From Lachnospiraceae bacterium (GTDB lineage: Bacteria; Bacillota; Clostridia; Lachnospirales; Lachnospiraceae): a DNA stretch of 64,000 nt. The stretch lies in assembly GCA_017431345.1 (NCBI GenBank), contig JAFRLH010000005.1, forward strand, positions 22,663-86,662. Reading direction: 5' to 3'. The position numbers and the translations under genes were made by a program. The notes under the pieces are model-generated. The model made no database searches, was not told the DNA's origin, and saw only the letters and a list, made by a program, of their open reading frames with translations. This document shows, piece by piece, positions 10,249 through 18,677 of this stretch (its first letter is position 1; every line of letters starts with the position of its first letter).

Positions 10249-10277
10249 AAAAAACCGCGCTGCAGGCGCGGTTTTTT
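10249..10277 (+). terminator. Terminator after tRNA-Val
   Basis: A perfect ACCGCGC/GCGCGGT stem (10254-10260 with 10266-10272) with loop TGCAG is followed by TTTTT, immediately downstream of the tRNA. Confidence 0.9.
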
Positions 10278-10416
10278 GCTGTCTATAGATTCTCCCCGGT
10301 GCCGCATCGGAAGCGCATAAAATAATCAATGATGAATAAATATGCAATATTTTCGGAATTATACATTGAATAATGCCGATATTCATCGTATGACCGGTAT
10401 TTATTTATAATATTGC

Positions 10417-10445
10417 TTGACAAAGAAGAAGCATGGTTATAGAAT
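10417..10445 (+). promoter_or_regulatory. Promoter of the amino-acid ABC operon
   Basis: TTGACA (10417-10422), 17 bp, TAGAAT (10440-10445). The AT-rich stretch upstream (10325-10400) contains TGAATAAATATGCA, which resembles half of an ArgR-type box; this is weak and unproven. Confidence 0.65.
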
Positions 10446-10487
10446 TGACGGCAAATGATTTTTATTTATTATGAAGGGAGAAAACTC

Positions 10488-11399
10488 ATGATGAAAAAAA
10501 TGACAGCATTGATGCTTGCAGCGCTGATGGTACTCAGCCTTGCAGCGTGCGGCGGCGGAAGCCAGCCTGCAGAGACGACCGCGGCGGCAGAGACCGAGGC
10601 AGCAGCCGAAACCGAAGCGGCAGCGGAGACCGAGGCAGCAGCAGTCGAGACCGAAGCAGCGGAAGCAGCTGAAACAGAAGCAGCAGCGGAAGCGGCCGGC
10701 GAATTCACCACCGTTGAAGAAGGAAAGCTTTACATGGCTACCAACGCTTCCTTCCCTCCTTACGAGCTGGTCTCTGACACCGGAGAGTTCGAGGGCATCG
10801 ATGTCGAGATCGCGACAAAGATCGCTGAGAAGCTTGGCCTTGAGCTTGTGGTCGATGATATGGATTTCGGCGCTGTGATCACTTCCGTACAGACCGGAAA
10901 AGACGATATCGTCATGGCCGGCCTGACGGTGACAGAGGAAAGAAAACAGAACATTGATTTCTCCGATACTTATGCTACCGGTGTGCAGGTCATCATTGTA
11001 CCCGAAGATTCCGAGATCGCAACCGTAGATGATCTGGAAGGAAAAGCGATCGGATGCCAGGAGAGCACTACAGGATATATTTACTGCTCAGACACTCCTG
11101 AAAACGGCGGCTATGGTGAAGAGAATGTTACCGCATTCCCGAACGGCGCGAACGCTGTTCAGGCGCTGCTTACCGGGAAGATCGACTGTGTCGTCATCGA
11201 CCAGGAACCCGCGAAGGCATTTGTTGCGGAAAACGAAGGCCTGAAGATCCTTGATACCGAGTTCGTCACTGAAGATTATGCCATTGGCGTCAGCAAGGAC
11301 AACCCTGCACTGCTTGCAGCAGTCAACAGCGCACTTGCCGAGCTGAAGGCAGACGGAACTGTGGACGAGATCCTTGCCAAGTATATCAAGGCAGAATAA
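10488..11399 (+). CDS. Polar amino-acid ABC transporter substrate-binding lipoprotein
   Basis: An extracellular solute-binding protein of family 3 (polar amino acids). The start at 10488 fits a GAAGGGAG ribosome site 7 bp upstream; 33 bp of further open frame upstream has none. Residues 1-20 are a lipoprotein signal with lipobox LAAC. Residues about 25-72 form an unusual low-complexity linker made of repeated alanine/threonine/glutamate units. The two-lobed binding domain follows (NASFPPYELV, GIDVEIATKIAEKLG, TVTEERK). Substrate is not decidable by eye; permease and ATPase genes follow. Confidence 0.92.
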   Translation: MMKKMTALMLAALMVLSLAACGGGSQPAETTAAAETEAAAETEAAAETEAAAVETEAAEAAETEAAAEAAGEFTTVEEGKLYMATNASFPPYELVSDTGEFEGIDVEIATKIAEKLGLELVVDDMDFGAVITSVQTGKDDIVMAGLTVTEERKQNIDFSDTYATGVQVIIVPEDSEIATVDDLEGKAIGCQESTTGYIYCSDTPENGGYGEENVTAFPNGANAVQALLTGKIDCVVIDQEPAKAFVAENEGLKILDTEFVTEDYAIGVSKDNPALLAAVNSALAELKADGTVDEILAKYIKAE

Positions 11400-11440
11400 G
11401 ACCCATACGGATCCGGCATACTGCCTGACAGAATAGAATG

Positions 11441-11466
11441 AGGGGCTGTTTTCAGCCCCTTTCTTT
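11441..11466 (+). terminator. Terminator-like hairpin between binding protein and permease
   Basis: AGGGGCTG (11441-11448) pairs with CAGCCCCT (11453-11460), followed by TTCTTT. The T-run is interrupted, so partial read-through is plausible. That would give excess binding protein over the membrane components, as is common in ABC operons. Confidence 0.75.
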
Positions 11467-11507
11467 GTCCGAAAAGAGGGCATTTTACCGGGAAAGGAAA
11501 CTGACCG

Positions 11508-12215
11508 ATGGAAAAATTTATATCCGGATTTAACCAGAGTTTTATAGAGGGCGACCGGTGGCTGATGTATGTAAAGGGCATCGGCGTCACGCTGGAGGTC
11601 GCTGCCGTTGCGCTGCTTCTCGGCATTGTGCTGGGCGTGATCGTGGCGATCGTCAGAACACTCCATGACCAGCAGCGTCCGGGACAGAAACATGCCCTCC
11701 TGGAAGTCATCAACAAGATCGCCCAGTTATACACCACTGTGATCCGCGGCACGCCCCTGATGGTACAGCTCCTGATCATGTATTTCGTCATTTTTGCGAA
11801 CACAAGAAATGCTGTCGGTGTGGCAATGCTCACGTTCGGCATCAACTCCGGAGCCTATGTGGCGGAGATCATCCGCGGCGGTATTATGTCGGTGGATAAA
11901 GGGCAGATGGAAGCCGCCCGTTCGCTCGGTCTGTCTTATGTTCCGGCCATGCGTTTCGTTGTGATCCCGCAGGCGGTCAAAAATATCCTGCCGGCGCTCG
12001 GCAATGAGCTCATTGCGCTGCTGAAGGATACGTCACTTGTTACCGTAATCGGCGTCAGGGATCTGACAAAAGCAGCCCAGCTGATCCAGGGCAAGACATA
12101 TCAGGCCCTGTTCCCGTTTGTCGGCATCGCGATCGTATATCTTCTGATGGTCATGATCATCGCTGCGCTTATTGGCGTACTGGAAAGGAGGCTGGCGGCA
12201 AGTGATAGACGTTAA
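11508..12215 (+). CDS. Polar amino-acid ABC transporter permease
   Basis: This 235-residue inner-membrane permease belongs to the HisM/GlnP group. Hydrophobic segments begin near residues 25, 65 and 90. The conserved loop that contacts the ATPase is visible ([33 protein letters not shown]). A single permease probably forms a homodimer. The 3' end overlaps the start of the ATPase gene by 14 bp. Confidence 0.93.
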   Translation: MEKFISGFNQSFIEGDRWLMYVKGIGVTLEVAAVALLLGIVLGVIVAIVRTLHDQQRPGQKHALLEVINKIAQLYTTVIRGTPLMVQLLIMYFVIFANTRNAVGVAMLTFGINSGAYVAEIIRGGIMSVDKGQMEAARSLGLSYVPAMRFVVIPQAVKNILPALGNELIALLKDTSLVTVIGVRDLTKAAQLIQGKTYQALFPFVGIAIVYLLMVMIIAALIGVLERRLAASDRR

Positions 12216-12924
12216 GGATCTTAGGAAAAGCTTCGGGGACAACGAAGTCCTCTGCGGCATCACCGAACATATCAACAAGGGTGAGAAGGTCGTCGTGATC
12301 GGTCCTTCCGGTTCCGGAAAATCCACTTTTCTGCGATGCCTGAATCTGTTGGAGATGCCCACGTCGGGAGAGATCCTGTTTAAGGGTGTTTCCATGACGG
12401 ATCCGGCCACCGACATCAACCTCATGCGCAGAAGCATGGGCATGGTATTCCAGCATTTCAACCTTTTCAACAATCTGAATATTATTGACAATATGACGCT
12501 GGCACCGATCCAGCTGAAGCTGAAGACGAAGGCAGAAGCTGTGGAGGAAGCAATGGAACTTCTGGGCAGGGTCGGGCTGCAGGACAAGGCGGATTCCTAT
12601 CCGTCCCAGCTTTCCGGCGGCCAGAAACAGAGGATCGCCATTGTCCGTTCCCTTGCCATGCATCCGGAAGTGATGCTGTTCGATGAGCCGACGTCCGCGC
12701 TGGATCCCGAAATGGTCGGCGAAGTGCTGGACGTTATGCGCCATCTGGCTGATACCGGCATGACGATGGTGGTCGTAACGCATGAGATGGGCTTCGCAAG
12801 GGAAGTCGGAAGCCGCATCATGTTCATGGATGAAGGAAAGATCACGGAACAGGGAACACCTGCCGAACTCTTCGGCAATCCGAAAAATCCCAGGACACAG
12901 GATTTCCTGTCGAAGGTGCTGTAG
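12202..12924 (+). CDS. Polar amino-acid ABC transporter ATP-binding protein
   Basis: This 240-residue GlnQ-type ATPase has Walker [10 protein letters not shown], signature [17 protein letters not shown] and Walker [15 protein letters not shown]. The GTG start at 12202 is chosen because AGGAGG lies 11 bp upstream within the permease gene and the domain begins right after it ([12 protein letters not shown]). It completes the transporter with the two upstream genes. Confidence 0.93.
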   Translation: MIDVKDLRKSFGDNEVLCGITEHINKGEKVVVIGPSGSGKSTFLRCLNLLEMPTSGEILFKGVSMTDPATDINLMRRSMGMVFQHFNLFNNLNIIDNMTLAPIQLKLKTKAEAVEEAMELLGRVGLQDKADSYPSQLSGGQKQRIAIVRSLAMHPEVMLFDEPTSALDPEMVGEVLDVMRHLADTGMTMVVVTHEMGFAREVGSRIMFMDEGKITEQGTPAELFGNPKNPRTQDFLSKVL

Positions 12925-12951
12925 ACCCCGGTTCCGGAAGAGGGAAGGAAC

Positions 12952-13380
12952 ATGGCTGCAAGAACAAAATACAATACAAAACAGCGGGAAGTGCTTCTTG
13001 GGTATCTGAAGACAGTCCCGGGTGAGCATATCACGGCGGCAGATGCCTGCAGATATTTCCGGGAGCAGGGAACGTCGATCGGACAGTCTACCGTCTACCG
13101 TCAGCTTGAGAGTCTTGTGGATGAAGGAATAATCAATAAGTACATCATTGACGGGAACACGCCTGCCTGCTTTGAATATACCGGGGAGGACAGTCATGCA
13201 GATGCAGAGGTGTGCTTTCACTGCAAATGCGAAAAATGCGGAAAGCTGATCCATCTGCACTGTGACGAGCTGGAGACCATCCAGGAACACCTGCTTCGGC
13301 ATCATCAGTTCAGGCTGAATCCGATGAGGACGGTTTTTTACGGCTGCTGCGAGGAGTGCATCAGCAGGGAGGAGACCTGA
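12952..13380 (+). CDS. Fur-family metal-responsive repressor
   Basis: This 142-residue regulator has an N-terminal winged helix (about 1-85, SIGQSTVYRQLESLVDEG) and a C-terminal dimerisation/metal domain. Zinc-site cysteines are visible in CEKCGK and CCEEC, together with the His/Cys cluster HADAEVCFHCKCEKCG. Fur, Zur and PerR cannot be separated reliably by eye. It follows the amino-acid transporter by 27 bp and may share its transcript. It is the only Fur-type gene in the window and so a candidate regulator for the metal ABC promoter at 8400. Confidence 0.88.
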   Translation: MAARTKYNTKQREVLLGYLKTVPGEHITAADACRYFREQGTSIGQSTVYRQLESLVDEGIINKYIIDGNTPACFEYTGEDSHADAEVCFHCKCEKCGKLIHLHCDELETIQEHLLRHHQFRLNPMRTVFYGCCEECISREET

Positions 13381-13436
13381 AAACAGTCCACTGGAATCTG
13401 TCAGGAATGGAATTCTAAACAAATTATAAACTTGCA

Positions 13437-13465
13437 TTGATTTACACACTGGAATGTGCTAAACT
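13437..13465 (+). promoter_or_regulatory. Promoter before the sodium symporter
   Basis: TTGATT (13437-13442), 17 bp, TAAACT (13460-13465). Transcription would start about 5 nt before the hairpin at 13477. Confidence 0.55.
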
Positions 13466-13476
13466 GTCCATAATTA

Positions 13477-13505
13477 CCGGTTCTATTATAGAACCGGATT
13501 TTTTT
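13477..13505 (+). terminator. Perfect hairpin plus T-run in the symporter leader
   Basis: CCGGTTCTA (13477-13485) and TAGAACCGG (13489-13497) form a perfect 9-bp stem with a 3-nt loop, followed by seven T. It may end fur-operon transcripts, or act as an attenuator or 5' stabiliser of the symporter mRNA, since it lies between the likely promoter and the ribosome site. Confidence 0.7.
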
Positions 13506-13518
13506 GGGAGAGAAATGT

Positions 13519-14856
13519 ATGGAAAATCGTGAAAGACTCGGAAGCCGTCTCGGCTTCATCATGCTGTCCGCAGGCTGTGCCATCGGCTGCGGAAATGTCT
13601 GGAAATTCCCGTGGATGTGCGGAAAGTACGGCGGCGGGAGTTTTATGCTGGTGTATATCCTCTGCCTGCTCGTGCTGGGACTTCCGGTCATGGTCATGGA
13701 ATTCTCCGTAGGCCGTGCTGCACAGACCAGTCCGCTGTACATGTACCGGACCATCCAGAAGGAAGGCGGCAAGTGGGGACCGTTCGGCTATCTCTGCCTG
13801 ATCGGCAATTTTGCGCTGATGGCGTTTTACACGGTGGTCACCGGATGGATCATCTATTATTTTGTCAAGTTCCTGATCGGACAGAATGCGGAATTCGGAT
13901 TTGTGACGATGATCACGAATCCCAGCGTAAATGTGACATATCTTTTTGTTACTGTGCTTGTAGGTTTTGTTATCCTCAGCTTCAATCTCCAGAGCGGCCT
14001 TGAGAGGGTAACAAAATATATGATGGGAGCGCTGCTGGTACTGCTTCTCGTGCTTGCGGGAAGAAGCCTGACGCTTACAGGCGCGAAGGAAGGCCTTGCT
14101 TTCTATCTGATCCCCGATTTTTCAAAGATCAACGGTTCGGTGGTCGTCGGCGCGATGAACCAGGCTTTCTTTACGCTGTCGCTTGGCATCGGCAGCATGG
14201 CGATCTTCGGAAGCTATATCGGGAAGGAACATTCCCTGCTCGGTGAATCGGTGCATATCATAGCGCTGGATACACTGGTGGCATTCCTGGCCGGAATCAT
14301 CATGTTCCCGAGCTGCTTTACCTACGGACTCGAGGTCACTGCCGGCCCCAGCCTGCTGTTCGATACCATGGCGGAAGTCTTCAACAATATGGCGGGCGGC
14401 CGCTGGTGGGGAACCCTGTTCTTCCTGTTCATGGTATTTGCCGCCATGTCTACGGTCCTGAGTGTCTGTGAGAATATCCTGGCCATGGTCAGAGAGCTTA
14501 CGGGCTGGAGCAGACCGAAGGGAAGCCTGATCTGCGGAATCGTCGTATTCCTTACCGCGCTTACCACTGCGCTCGGTTACAGTGTCCTGCACTTCCAGCC
14601 TTTTGCGGAAGGAACGGCATGGCTCGATTTCTGGGATTTCATCGTTTCCACAAATGCGCTGCCGCTCGGATCCCTGATCCTGGCACTGTTCTGCTGCAAT
14701 TCCTTCGGATGGGGATGGGATAAGTTCGTTGCCGAGGCCAATGAAGGAAGGGGCCTGAAAATACAGCCCTGGATGAAACCGCTCTTCCGGTTCGTGGTAC
14801 CGGTACTGATCGTCATCATTTATGTGATCGGTCTCAGGACGTTCCCCTGGAAATAA
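13519..14856 (+). CDS. Sodium-dependent transporter, neurotransmitter:sodium symporter family
   Basis: This 445-residue secondary transporter of the SNF family (LeuT-like) imports an amino acid with sodium. About 11-12 hydrophobic segments are present. The N-terminal signature RLGSRLGFIMLSAGCAIGCGNVWKFP corresponds to the unwound TM1 sodium/substrate site (residues about 6-31). ATG at 13519 is preferred over a TTG 15 bp upstream because GGGAG lies 8 bp before it. It sits alone between a leader hairpin and a strong terminator. Amino-acid specificity is unknown. Confidence 0.92.
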   Translation: MENRERLGSRLGFIMLSAGCAIGCGNVWKFPWMCGKYGGGSFMLVYILCLLVLGLPVMVMEFSVGRAAQTSPLYMYRTIQKEGGKWGPFGYLCLIGNFALMAFYTVVTGWIIYYFVKFLIGQNAEFGFVTMITNPSVNVTYLFVTVLVGFVILSFNLQSGLERVTKYMMGALLVLLLVLAGRSLTLTGAKEGLAFYLIPDFSKINGSVVVGAMNQAFFTLSLGIGSMAIFGSYIGKEHSLLGESVHIIALDTLVAFLAGIIMFPSCFTYGLEVTAGPSLLFDTMAEVFNNMAGGRWWGTLFFLFMVFAAMSTVLSVCENILAMVRELTGWSRPKGSLICGIVVFLTALTTALGYSVLHFQPFAEGTAWLDFWDFIVSTNALPLGSLILALFCCNSFGWGWDKFVAEANEGRGLKIQPWMKPLFRFVVPVLIVIIYVIGLRTFPWK

Positions 14857-14879
14857 TGAAAATAAAAACAACTCCGATC

Positions 14880-14907
14880 AGGCTGTCGAAAAAGACAGCC
14901 TGTTTTT
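14880..14907 (+). terminator. Terminator after the symporter
   Basis: AGGCTGTC (14880-14887) pairs with GACAGCCT (14894-14901), followed by GTTTTTT. Confidence 0.9.
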
Positions 14908-14985
14908 TATTCCTGTTTGCCGCGGCAGAATGACCGGGGCAGTATTAAAATGACTGAGAACGCAAAGGGAATGTCCTCTTTGTGC

Positions 14986-15014
14986 TTGCTATAGCACAAA
15001 AAACAGGATATAAT
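14986..15014 (+). promoter_or_regulatory. Promoter of the STAS/RsbW-like pair
   Basis: TTGCTA (14986-14991), 17 bp, TATAAT (15009-15014). The -35 is embedded in a small dyad, GTGCT-TGCTAT-AGCAC. Confidence 0.6.
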
Positions 15015-15074
15015 ATAAAAAATTGTGACCCATGGGGATCACGATTACCGAGGAACATTTAAAAGGAGACTGCT

Positions 15075-15371
15075 ATGACAATAGAAAAACAGAGAAATGG
15101 TGATGCGCTGCTCGTTGCAGTAGAAGGAAGACTGGATACCACAACGGCTCCCGAACTGGAAGGGGAACTGAAGAACTCACTGGATGGCGTGAAAGAACTG
15201 GTCCTGGATCTTGGCAAGCTGGAATATATCTCTTCGGCGGGTCTCAGAGTGCTGCTGTCAGCACACAAGACGATGGCAAAACAGGGCAGCATGAAGCTTA
15301 CCGGTGTCGGAGAGATCATCATGGAGATCTTTGAAGTGACAGGCTTCAATGATATCCTGAACATTGAATGA
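15075..15371 (+). CDS. Anti-sigma factor antagonist (STAS domain)
   Basis: This 98-residue single STAS domain resembles SpoIIAA/RsbV. The phosphorylatable serine region is intact (LEYISSAGLRVLLSAHK, residues about 52-68). Such proteins bind a partner kinase/anti-sigma factor when unphosphorylated. The next gene encodes such a kinase. No sigma factor gene follows, so the target is elsewhere or the pair regulates something other than a sigma factor. Confidence 0.9.
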   Translation: MTIEKQRNGDALLVAVEGRLDTTTAPELEGELKNSLDGVKELVLDLGKLEYISSAGLRVLLSAHKTMAKQGSMKLTGVGEIIMEIFEVTGFNDILNIE

Positions 15372-15425
15372 TCTGTGCCGGGCTGATGTCTTATTGTGTA
15401 AACAGATCGCCTGAAGGGAGTTTTT

Positions 15426-15878
15426 ATGACTGATTTTGATATGTCTGAAAACAGAAAATCTGCTCCGGTATCATGCGAATTAAAACTCGAAGCACGGAAA
15501 GACAATCTTGACCGGGTGATCGAAGTGCTGGAAGATGTTCTTGACCGGACCGGGTGTCCGATGAAGGCAAGGATGCAGCTTGAAGTGGCAGTGGAAGAGA
15601 TCTTTATCAATATAGCAAGCTACGCATACGGCACGGATACCGGAATGGCGGAGATCAGAATGTGGACGGAAGAAGCGCCGGAAGCCTTTCTGGTCAGTTT
15701 TGCTGATTCGGGAATACCGTATGATCCAATGAAAAAGGAGGATCCGGATGTTTCGCTGCCCGCATCCGAACGCGAGATCGGAGGCCTGGGCATATACCTG
15801 GTAAAAAAGAGCATGGATGATGTAACATACCGGTATGAAGACGGAAAGAATATACTGACGCTCAAAAAGAAGCTATAG
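15426..15878 (+). CDS. RsbW-like serine kinase/anti-sigma factor
   Basis: A 150-residue GHKL ATPase of the RsbW/SpoIIAB type. The N box is EVAVEEIFINIASYAYG, the G1 box DSGIPYDPM and the G2 box GGLGIYLVKK; all look functional. It would phosphorylate the STAS protein encoded 54 bp upstream. It is a useful comparison for the degenerate ATPase domains fused to the MATE transporters at 54633 and 57984. Confidence 0.88.
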   Translation: MTDFDMSENRKSAPVSCELKLEARKDNLDRVIEVLEDVLDRTGCPMKARMQLEVAVEEIFINIASYAYGTDTGMAEIRMWTEEAPEAFLVSFADSGIPYDPMKKEDPDVSLPASEREIGGLGIYLVKKSMDDVTYRYEDGKNILTLKKKL

Positions 15879-15903
15879 ATCAGAGACAGAAAGGATGAGC
15901 AGT

Positions 15904-16767
15904 ATGTCTTTTGCTGTTTTCGCGGATGGCAGCGCGAATCTGCCGCTTGAAGATCTTGACGGGATTCAGCTCGTCCCCTGTGAGTATACCGTGGACGGGG
16001 TCCCGCAGATCTATTACGGGGACGTCGATCATTTTGACGGGAAAGCGTTCTATGAAGGCCTGAGAAAAGGGAGGAGCGTTAAGACCAGTCTTATAAACAC
16101 GCATCAGTTTCTGGAATCCTTTACTCCTGTCATTGAACAGGGACAGGATATCATTTACATTTCCATGAGTTCCGGTATCAGCGGGACGTACGGAGCGGCT
16201 TCGGTAGCAGCCATGGAGCTGATGGACGGATATCCGGACCGTTTCGTGCATGTGGTGGATTCCAAGGGGTGCGGATTCGGAAACGCGCTTCTTGCCCTTG
16301 AAGCGGCGGAACTTTCCCGTAACGGCGTTGACGTGAGAGAAGCAGCAAAGATCCTGGATGAGGATGTCCCTCATGCATGCCAGTATTTCACCGTAGATGA
16401 TCTGAACTTCCTGAAAAGCACAGGCCGGGTGAGCGGGTTTACCGCAGCGATCGGCACGATCATGAATATCAAGCCCATCCTTTACGGCGACAGCACGGGA
16501 CATATCGTCGCCTGTGCAAAAGTGCGCGGCAGAAAGAAATCCATCGAAGCGATTGTGAAGAAATATGAAGAGAAGAGGATGGATATCCCCGGGCAGAGAG
16601 TGTTCATTTCTCACGGTGACTGCCTGGAAGACGCAGAATGCATGGCTGCCATGGTGAAGAAGCTGACCCCGGATGTAAGGCTTACGATCTGTCAGCACGA
16701 GCCCTTTTCCGGCGCGCATGTAGGACCCGGAATGCTGGCACTGTTCTTTAAAGGAAAAGAAAGATAG
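15904..16767 (+). CDS. DegV family fatty-acid-binding protein
   Basis: This DegV protein of about 287 residues binds fatty acids, which related FakB proteins deliver to a fatty-acid kinase. The N-terminal strand FAVFADGSANLPLE, the substrate-loop region VKTSLINTHQF and SMSSGISGTY are typical. ATG at 15904 is preferred over 15895, which would leave no gap to the AAAGG ribosome site. It is 16 bp after the RsbW-like gene and probably cotranscribed. Which lipid it binds is unknown. Confidence 0.88.
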   Translation: MSFAVFADGSANLPLEDLDGIQLVPCEYTVDGVPQIYYGDVDHFDGKAFYEGLRKGRSVKTSLINTHQFLESFTPVIEQGQDIIYISMSSGISGTYGAASVAAMELMDGYPDRFVHVVDSKGCGFGNALLALEAAELSRNGVDVREAAKILDEDVPHACQYFTVDDLNFLKSTGRVSGFTAAIGTIMNIKPILYGDSTGHIVACAKVRGRKKSIEAIVKKYEEKRMDIPGQRVFISHGDCLEDAECMAAMVKKLTPDVRLTICQHEPFSGAHVGPGMLALFFKGKER

Positions 16768-16786
16768 CAGTGCTTTTACGATAAAT

Positions 16787-16836
16787 GAAAAAGAGGCAGA
16801 GGATACACCAATAGGTGCACCTCCGCCTCTTTTCCA
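16787..16836. terminator. Bidirectional terminator between degV and sdaAA
   Basis: AAAAGAGGC-A-GAGG pairs with CCTC-C-GCCTCTTTT across an inner CACC/GGTG stem. It has A and T tracts on both sides, so it can end the plus-strand degV operon and the converging minus-strand sdaAA transcript. Confidence 0.85.
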
Positions 16837-16928
16837 TTTATCGGGAGATATGAGGGGGGATTCTCATACCGGAAAAGGGCTGTGCTTCCTGTACCGTCCG
16901 TGACGGTACACGGATAAAACGGATTCGG

Positions 16929-17810
16929 CTATTTTCCGAATACCTGCTCACGGAGTTTCAGTCCCGTAGGTGTTGCTGCAAGGCCGCCTGCAGCGGTCTC
17001 TTTGAGCGCTGCGGGCATCGCATTTCCTACTTCCCGCATCGCATCGATGCATTCATCCGGAGGAATTTTCGGGCCGATGCCGGCAAGAGCCATGTCAGCG
17101 CTTGAGAAGGCGACCATCAATCCGGAGACATTCCGTTTGATGCAGGGGATCTCGACAAGTCCTGCGACCGGATCGCATACCAGTCCGAGCTGGCTTGCGA
17201 TCGCGATCGCGCAGGCGTCCGCACATTGCTGCGGTGTGCCGCCCATCAGCTCGGCAAGAGCTGCGGCAGCCATTCCTGCAGCGCTCCCGCATTCTGCCTG
17301 GCACCCGCCCTGGGCGCCGGCAATCCCGGCATTGTTCGCGATGACCATGCCGAAGGCGCCGGCCGTGAACATGGACATGACAATATCTTTTTCGGAAAAG
17401 TTCCGGTCCTCGTAAAGAGAGACGAGACAGCCGGGCAGGATCCCGCAGCTGCCTGCGGTCGGCGCAGCGACGATCCTTCCCATGGAAGCATTGCATCCTG
17501 CGACGGCAAGTGCCCGTGAGATCGCGCGGGTCATGAATGGTCCGCACAATCCGCCCGCATTCTTTTCGGAATATGCTTTCATGGCATATCCCTCGCCGCC
17601 GGTAAGGCCTGACATGGAACGCTGGTCCTTCGCCTGTCCGGTCTGCACGGCTTTTTTCATTACTTCAAAACTGTTCCGCATGGTCTCATAGAGCTGTTCC
17701 GGCGCCGTCTCCATGCTTTCCGCCTGATCGCTAAGAACAAGCCTGCTGATCGTGAGACCGGCGTTTTCGGCGGCGGAAACAAGTTCTTTTAAAGAATGAT
17801 ATTTAAGCAC
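16929..17810 (-). CDS. sdaAA: L-serine dehydratase, alpha subunit
   Basis: This is the iron-sulfur L-serine ammonia-lyase alpha subunit (293 residues), which deaminates serine to pyruvate. Cluster and active-site cysteines appear in APTAGSCGILPGCL, GGCQAECGSA and VEIPCIKRN. It is the second gene of the minus-strand operon, 12 bp after sdaAB. Split subunits are normal in clostridia. Confidence 0.95.
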   Translation of the reverse strand: MLKYHSLKELVSAAENAGLTISRLVLSDQAESMETAPEQLYETMRNSFEVMKKAVQTGQAKDQRSMSGLTGGEGYAMKAYSEKNAGGLCGPFMTRAISRALAVAGCNASMGRIVAAPTAGSCGILPGCLVSLYEDRNFSEKDIVMSMFTAGAFGMVIANNAGIAGAQGGCQAECGSAAGMAAAALAELMGGTPQQCADACAIAIASQLGLVCDPVAGLVEIPCIKRNVSGLMVAFSSADMALAGIGPKIPPDECIDAMREVGNAMPAALKETAAGGLAATPTGLKLREQVFGK

Positions 17811-17822
17811 TTTTCCGCCTCC

Positions 17823-18491
17823 TTACAGCCTTCGTATCAGCAGTGCATTGGTAACATGCGGAAGCTTCCGGATATCTTCTGTAAGCGTTTCGGGAGGCAG
17901 GCTGTCGATCTCGATCGTCATAATGGCATTCCCGCCTTTTTCTTCCCGTGAAAGATGGAAATTCGAGATGTTCAGATCAGCATATTCATAGCGCATCAGG
18001 CTTGTTACGCTGGCAATTACGCCCGGGCGGTCCAGATGCATGACAAGTATGGTATGGGAATCGCCGTTAAATTCCACTTTCATTCCGTTTACCAGGTCGA
18101 TGCGTATATTTCCGCCGCCGACGCTGGCGCCCTGCACGGTTCCTTCCCGTCCGTCTTTTCTGTAAAAATGAATGAGCGCTGTATTGGGATGTGCCCCGGG
18201 AAGGTCCTTTTTGATGAATTCATACCGGATGCCGCGTTCTTCCGCGATCTTAAGCGCATCGCGGATCTCCTCAGACCAGCTGTTGTATCCCATGATCCCG
18301 GCCAGCAGCGCCCTGTCCGTTCCGTGACCGCGGTAAGTCTCCGCGAAGGATCCTGACAGTGTGATCTCGACCCTGGCAGGCGTTTCTTCATCCATCAGCT
18401 TATTGGCGACACGGCCGAGACGGACTGCGCCGGCAGTATGAGAACTGGAAGGCCCGATCATGATCGGGCCTATAATATCAAAGATATTCAT
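17823..18491 (-). CDS. sdaAB: L-serine dehydratase, beta subunit
   Basis: The beta subunit (222 residues) of the split serine dehydratase. The N-terminal catalytic portion has the signature IIGPIMIGPSSSHTAGAVRLG. A C-terminal ACT domain (about 148-222, ILVMHLDRPGVIASVTSLM) probably senses serine. It is the first gene of the operon, divergent from a LysR regulator. Confidence 0.95.
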   Translation of the reverse strand: MNIFDIIGPIMIGPSSSHTAGAVRLGRVANKLMDEETPARVEITLSGSFAETYRGHGTDRALLAGIMGYNSWSEEIRDALKIAEERGIRYEFIKKDLPGAHPNTALIHFYRKDGREGTVQGASVGGGNIRIDLVNGMKVEFNGDSHTILVMHLDRPGVIASVTSLMRYEYADLNISNFHLSREEKGGNAIMTIEIDSLPPETLTEDIRKLPHVTNALLIRRL

Positions 18492-18617
18492 CGTGAAACC
18501 TCACCGGTATATCCGAATTCCTTCCGCTGTACTGACAAAATGGGAAAAACGATCAGTCGATTGGCTTAATTATCTTGAATATATCATCAGTTTATGGTAA
18601 AAACAATTTTAAGGAAT

Positions 18618-18632
18618 TTAACTATTGGTTAA
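18618..18632. promoter_or_regulatory. Candidate LysR operator between sdaAB and its regulator
   Basis: TTAAC-TATTG-GTTAA is a perfect 15-bp interrupted palindrome of the T-N11-A type, extended imperfectly to AATTTAAC...GTTAAAAT. It lies in the divergent 186-bp spacer, 46 bp before the LysR start, fitting autoregulation plus control of sdaAB. Confidence 0.6.
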
Positions 18633-18677
18633 AATATTTTTATGAATGCGAAGATCTGTTTTGCAGATGGGAGAATC

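Noticed and set aside
12169-13449. A 426-codon minus-strand open frame
   Set aside because: Antisense to the amino-acid ABC ATPase and Fur genes, both of which have clear motifs and ribosome sites.
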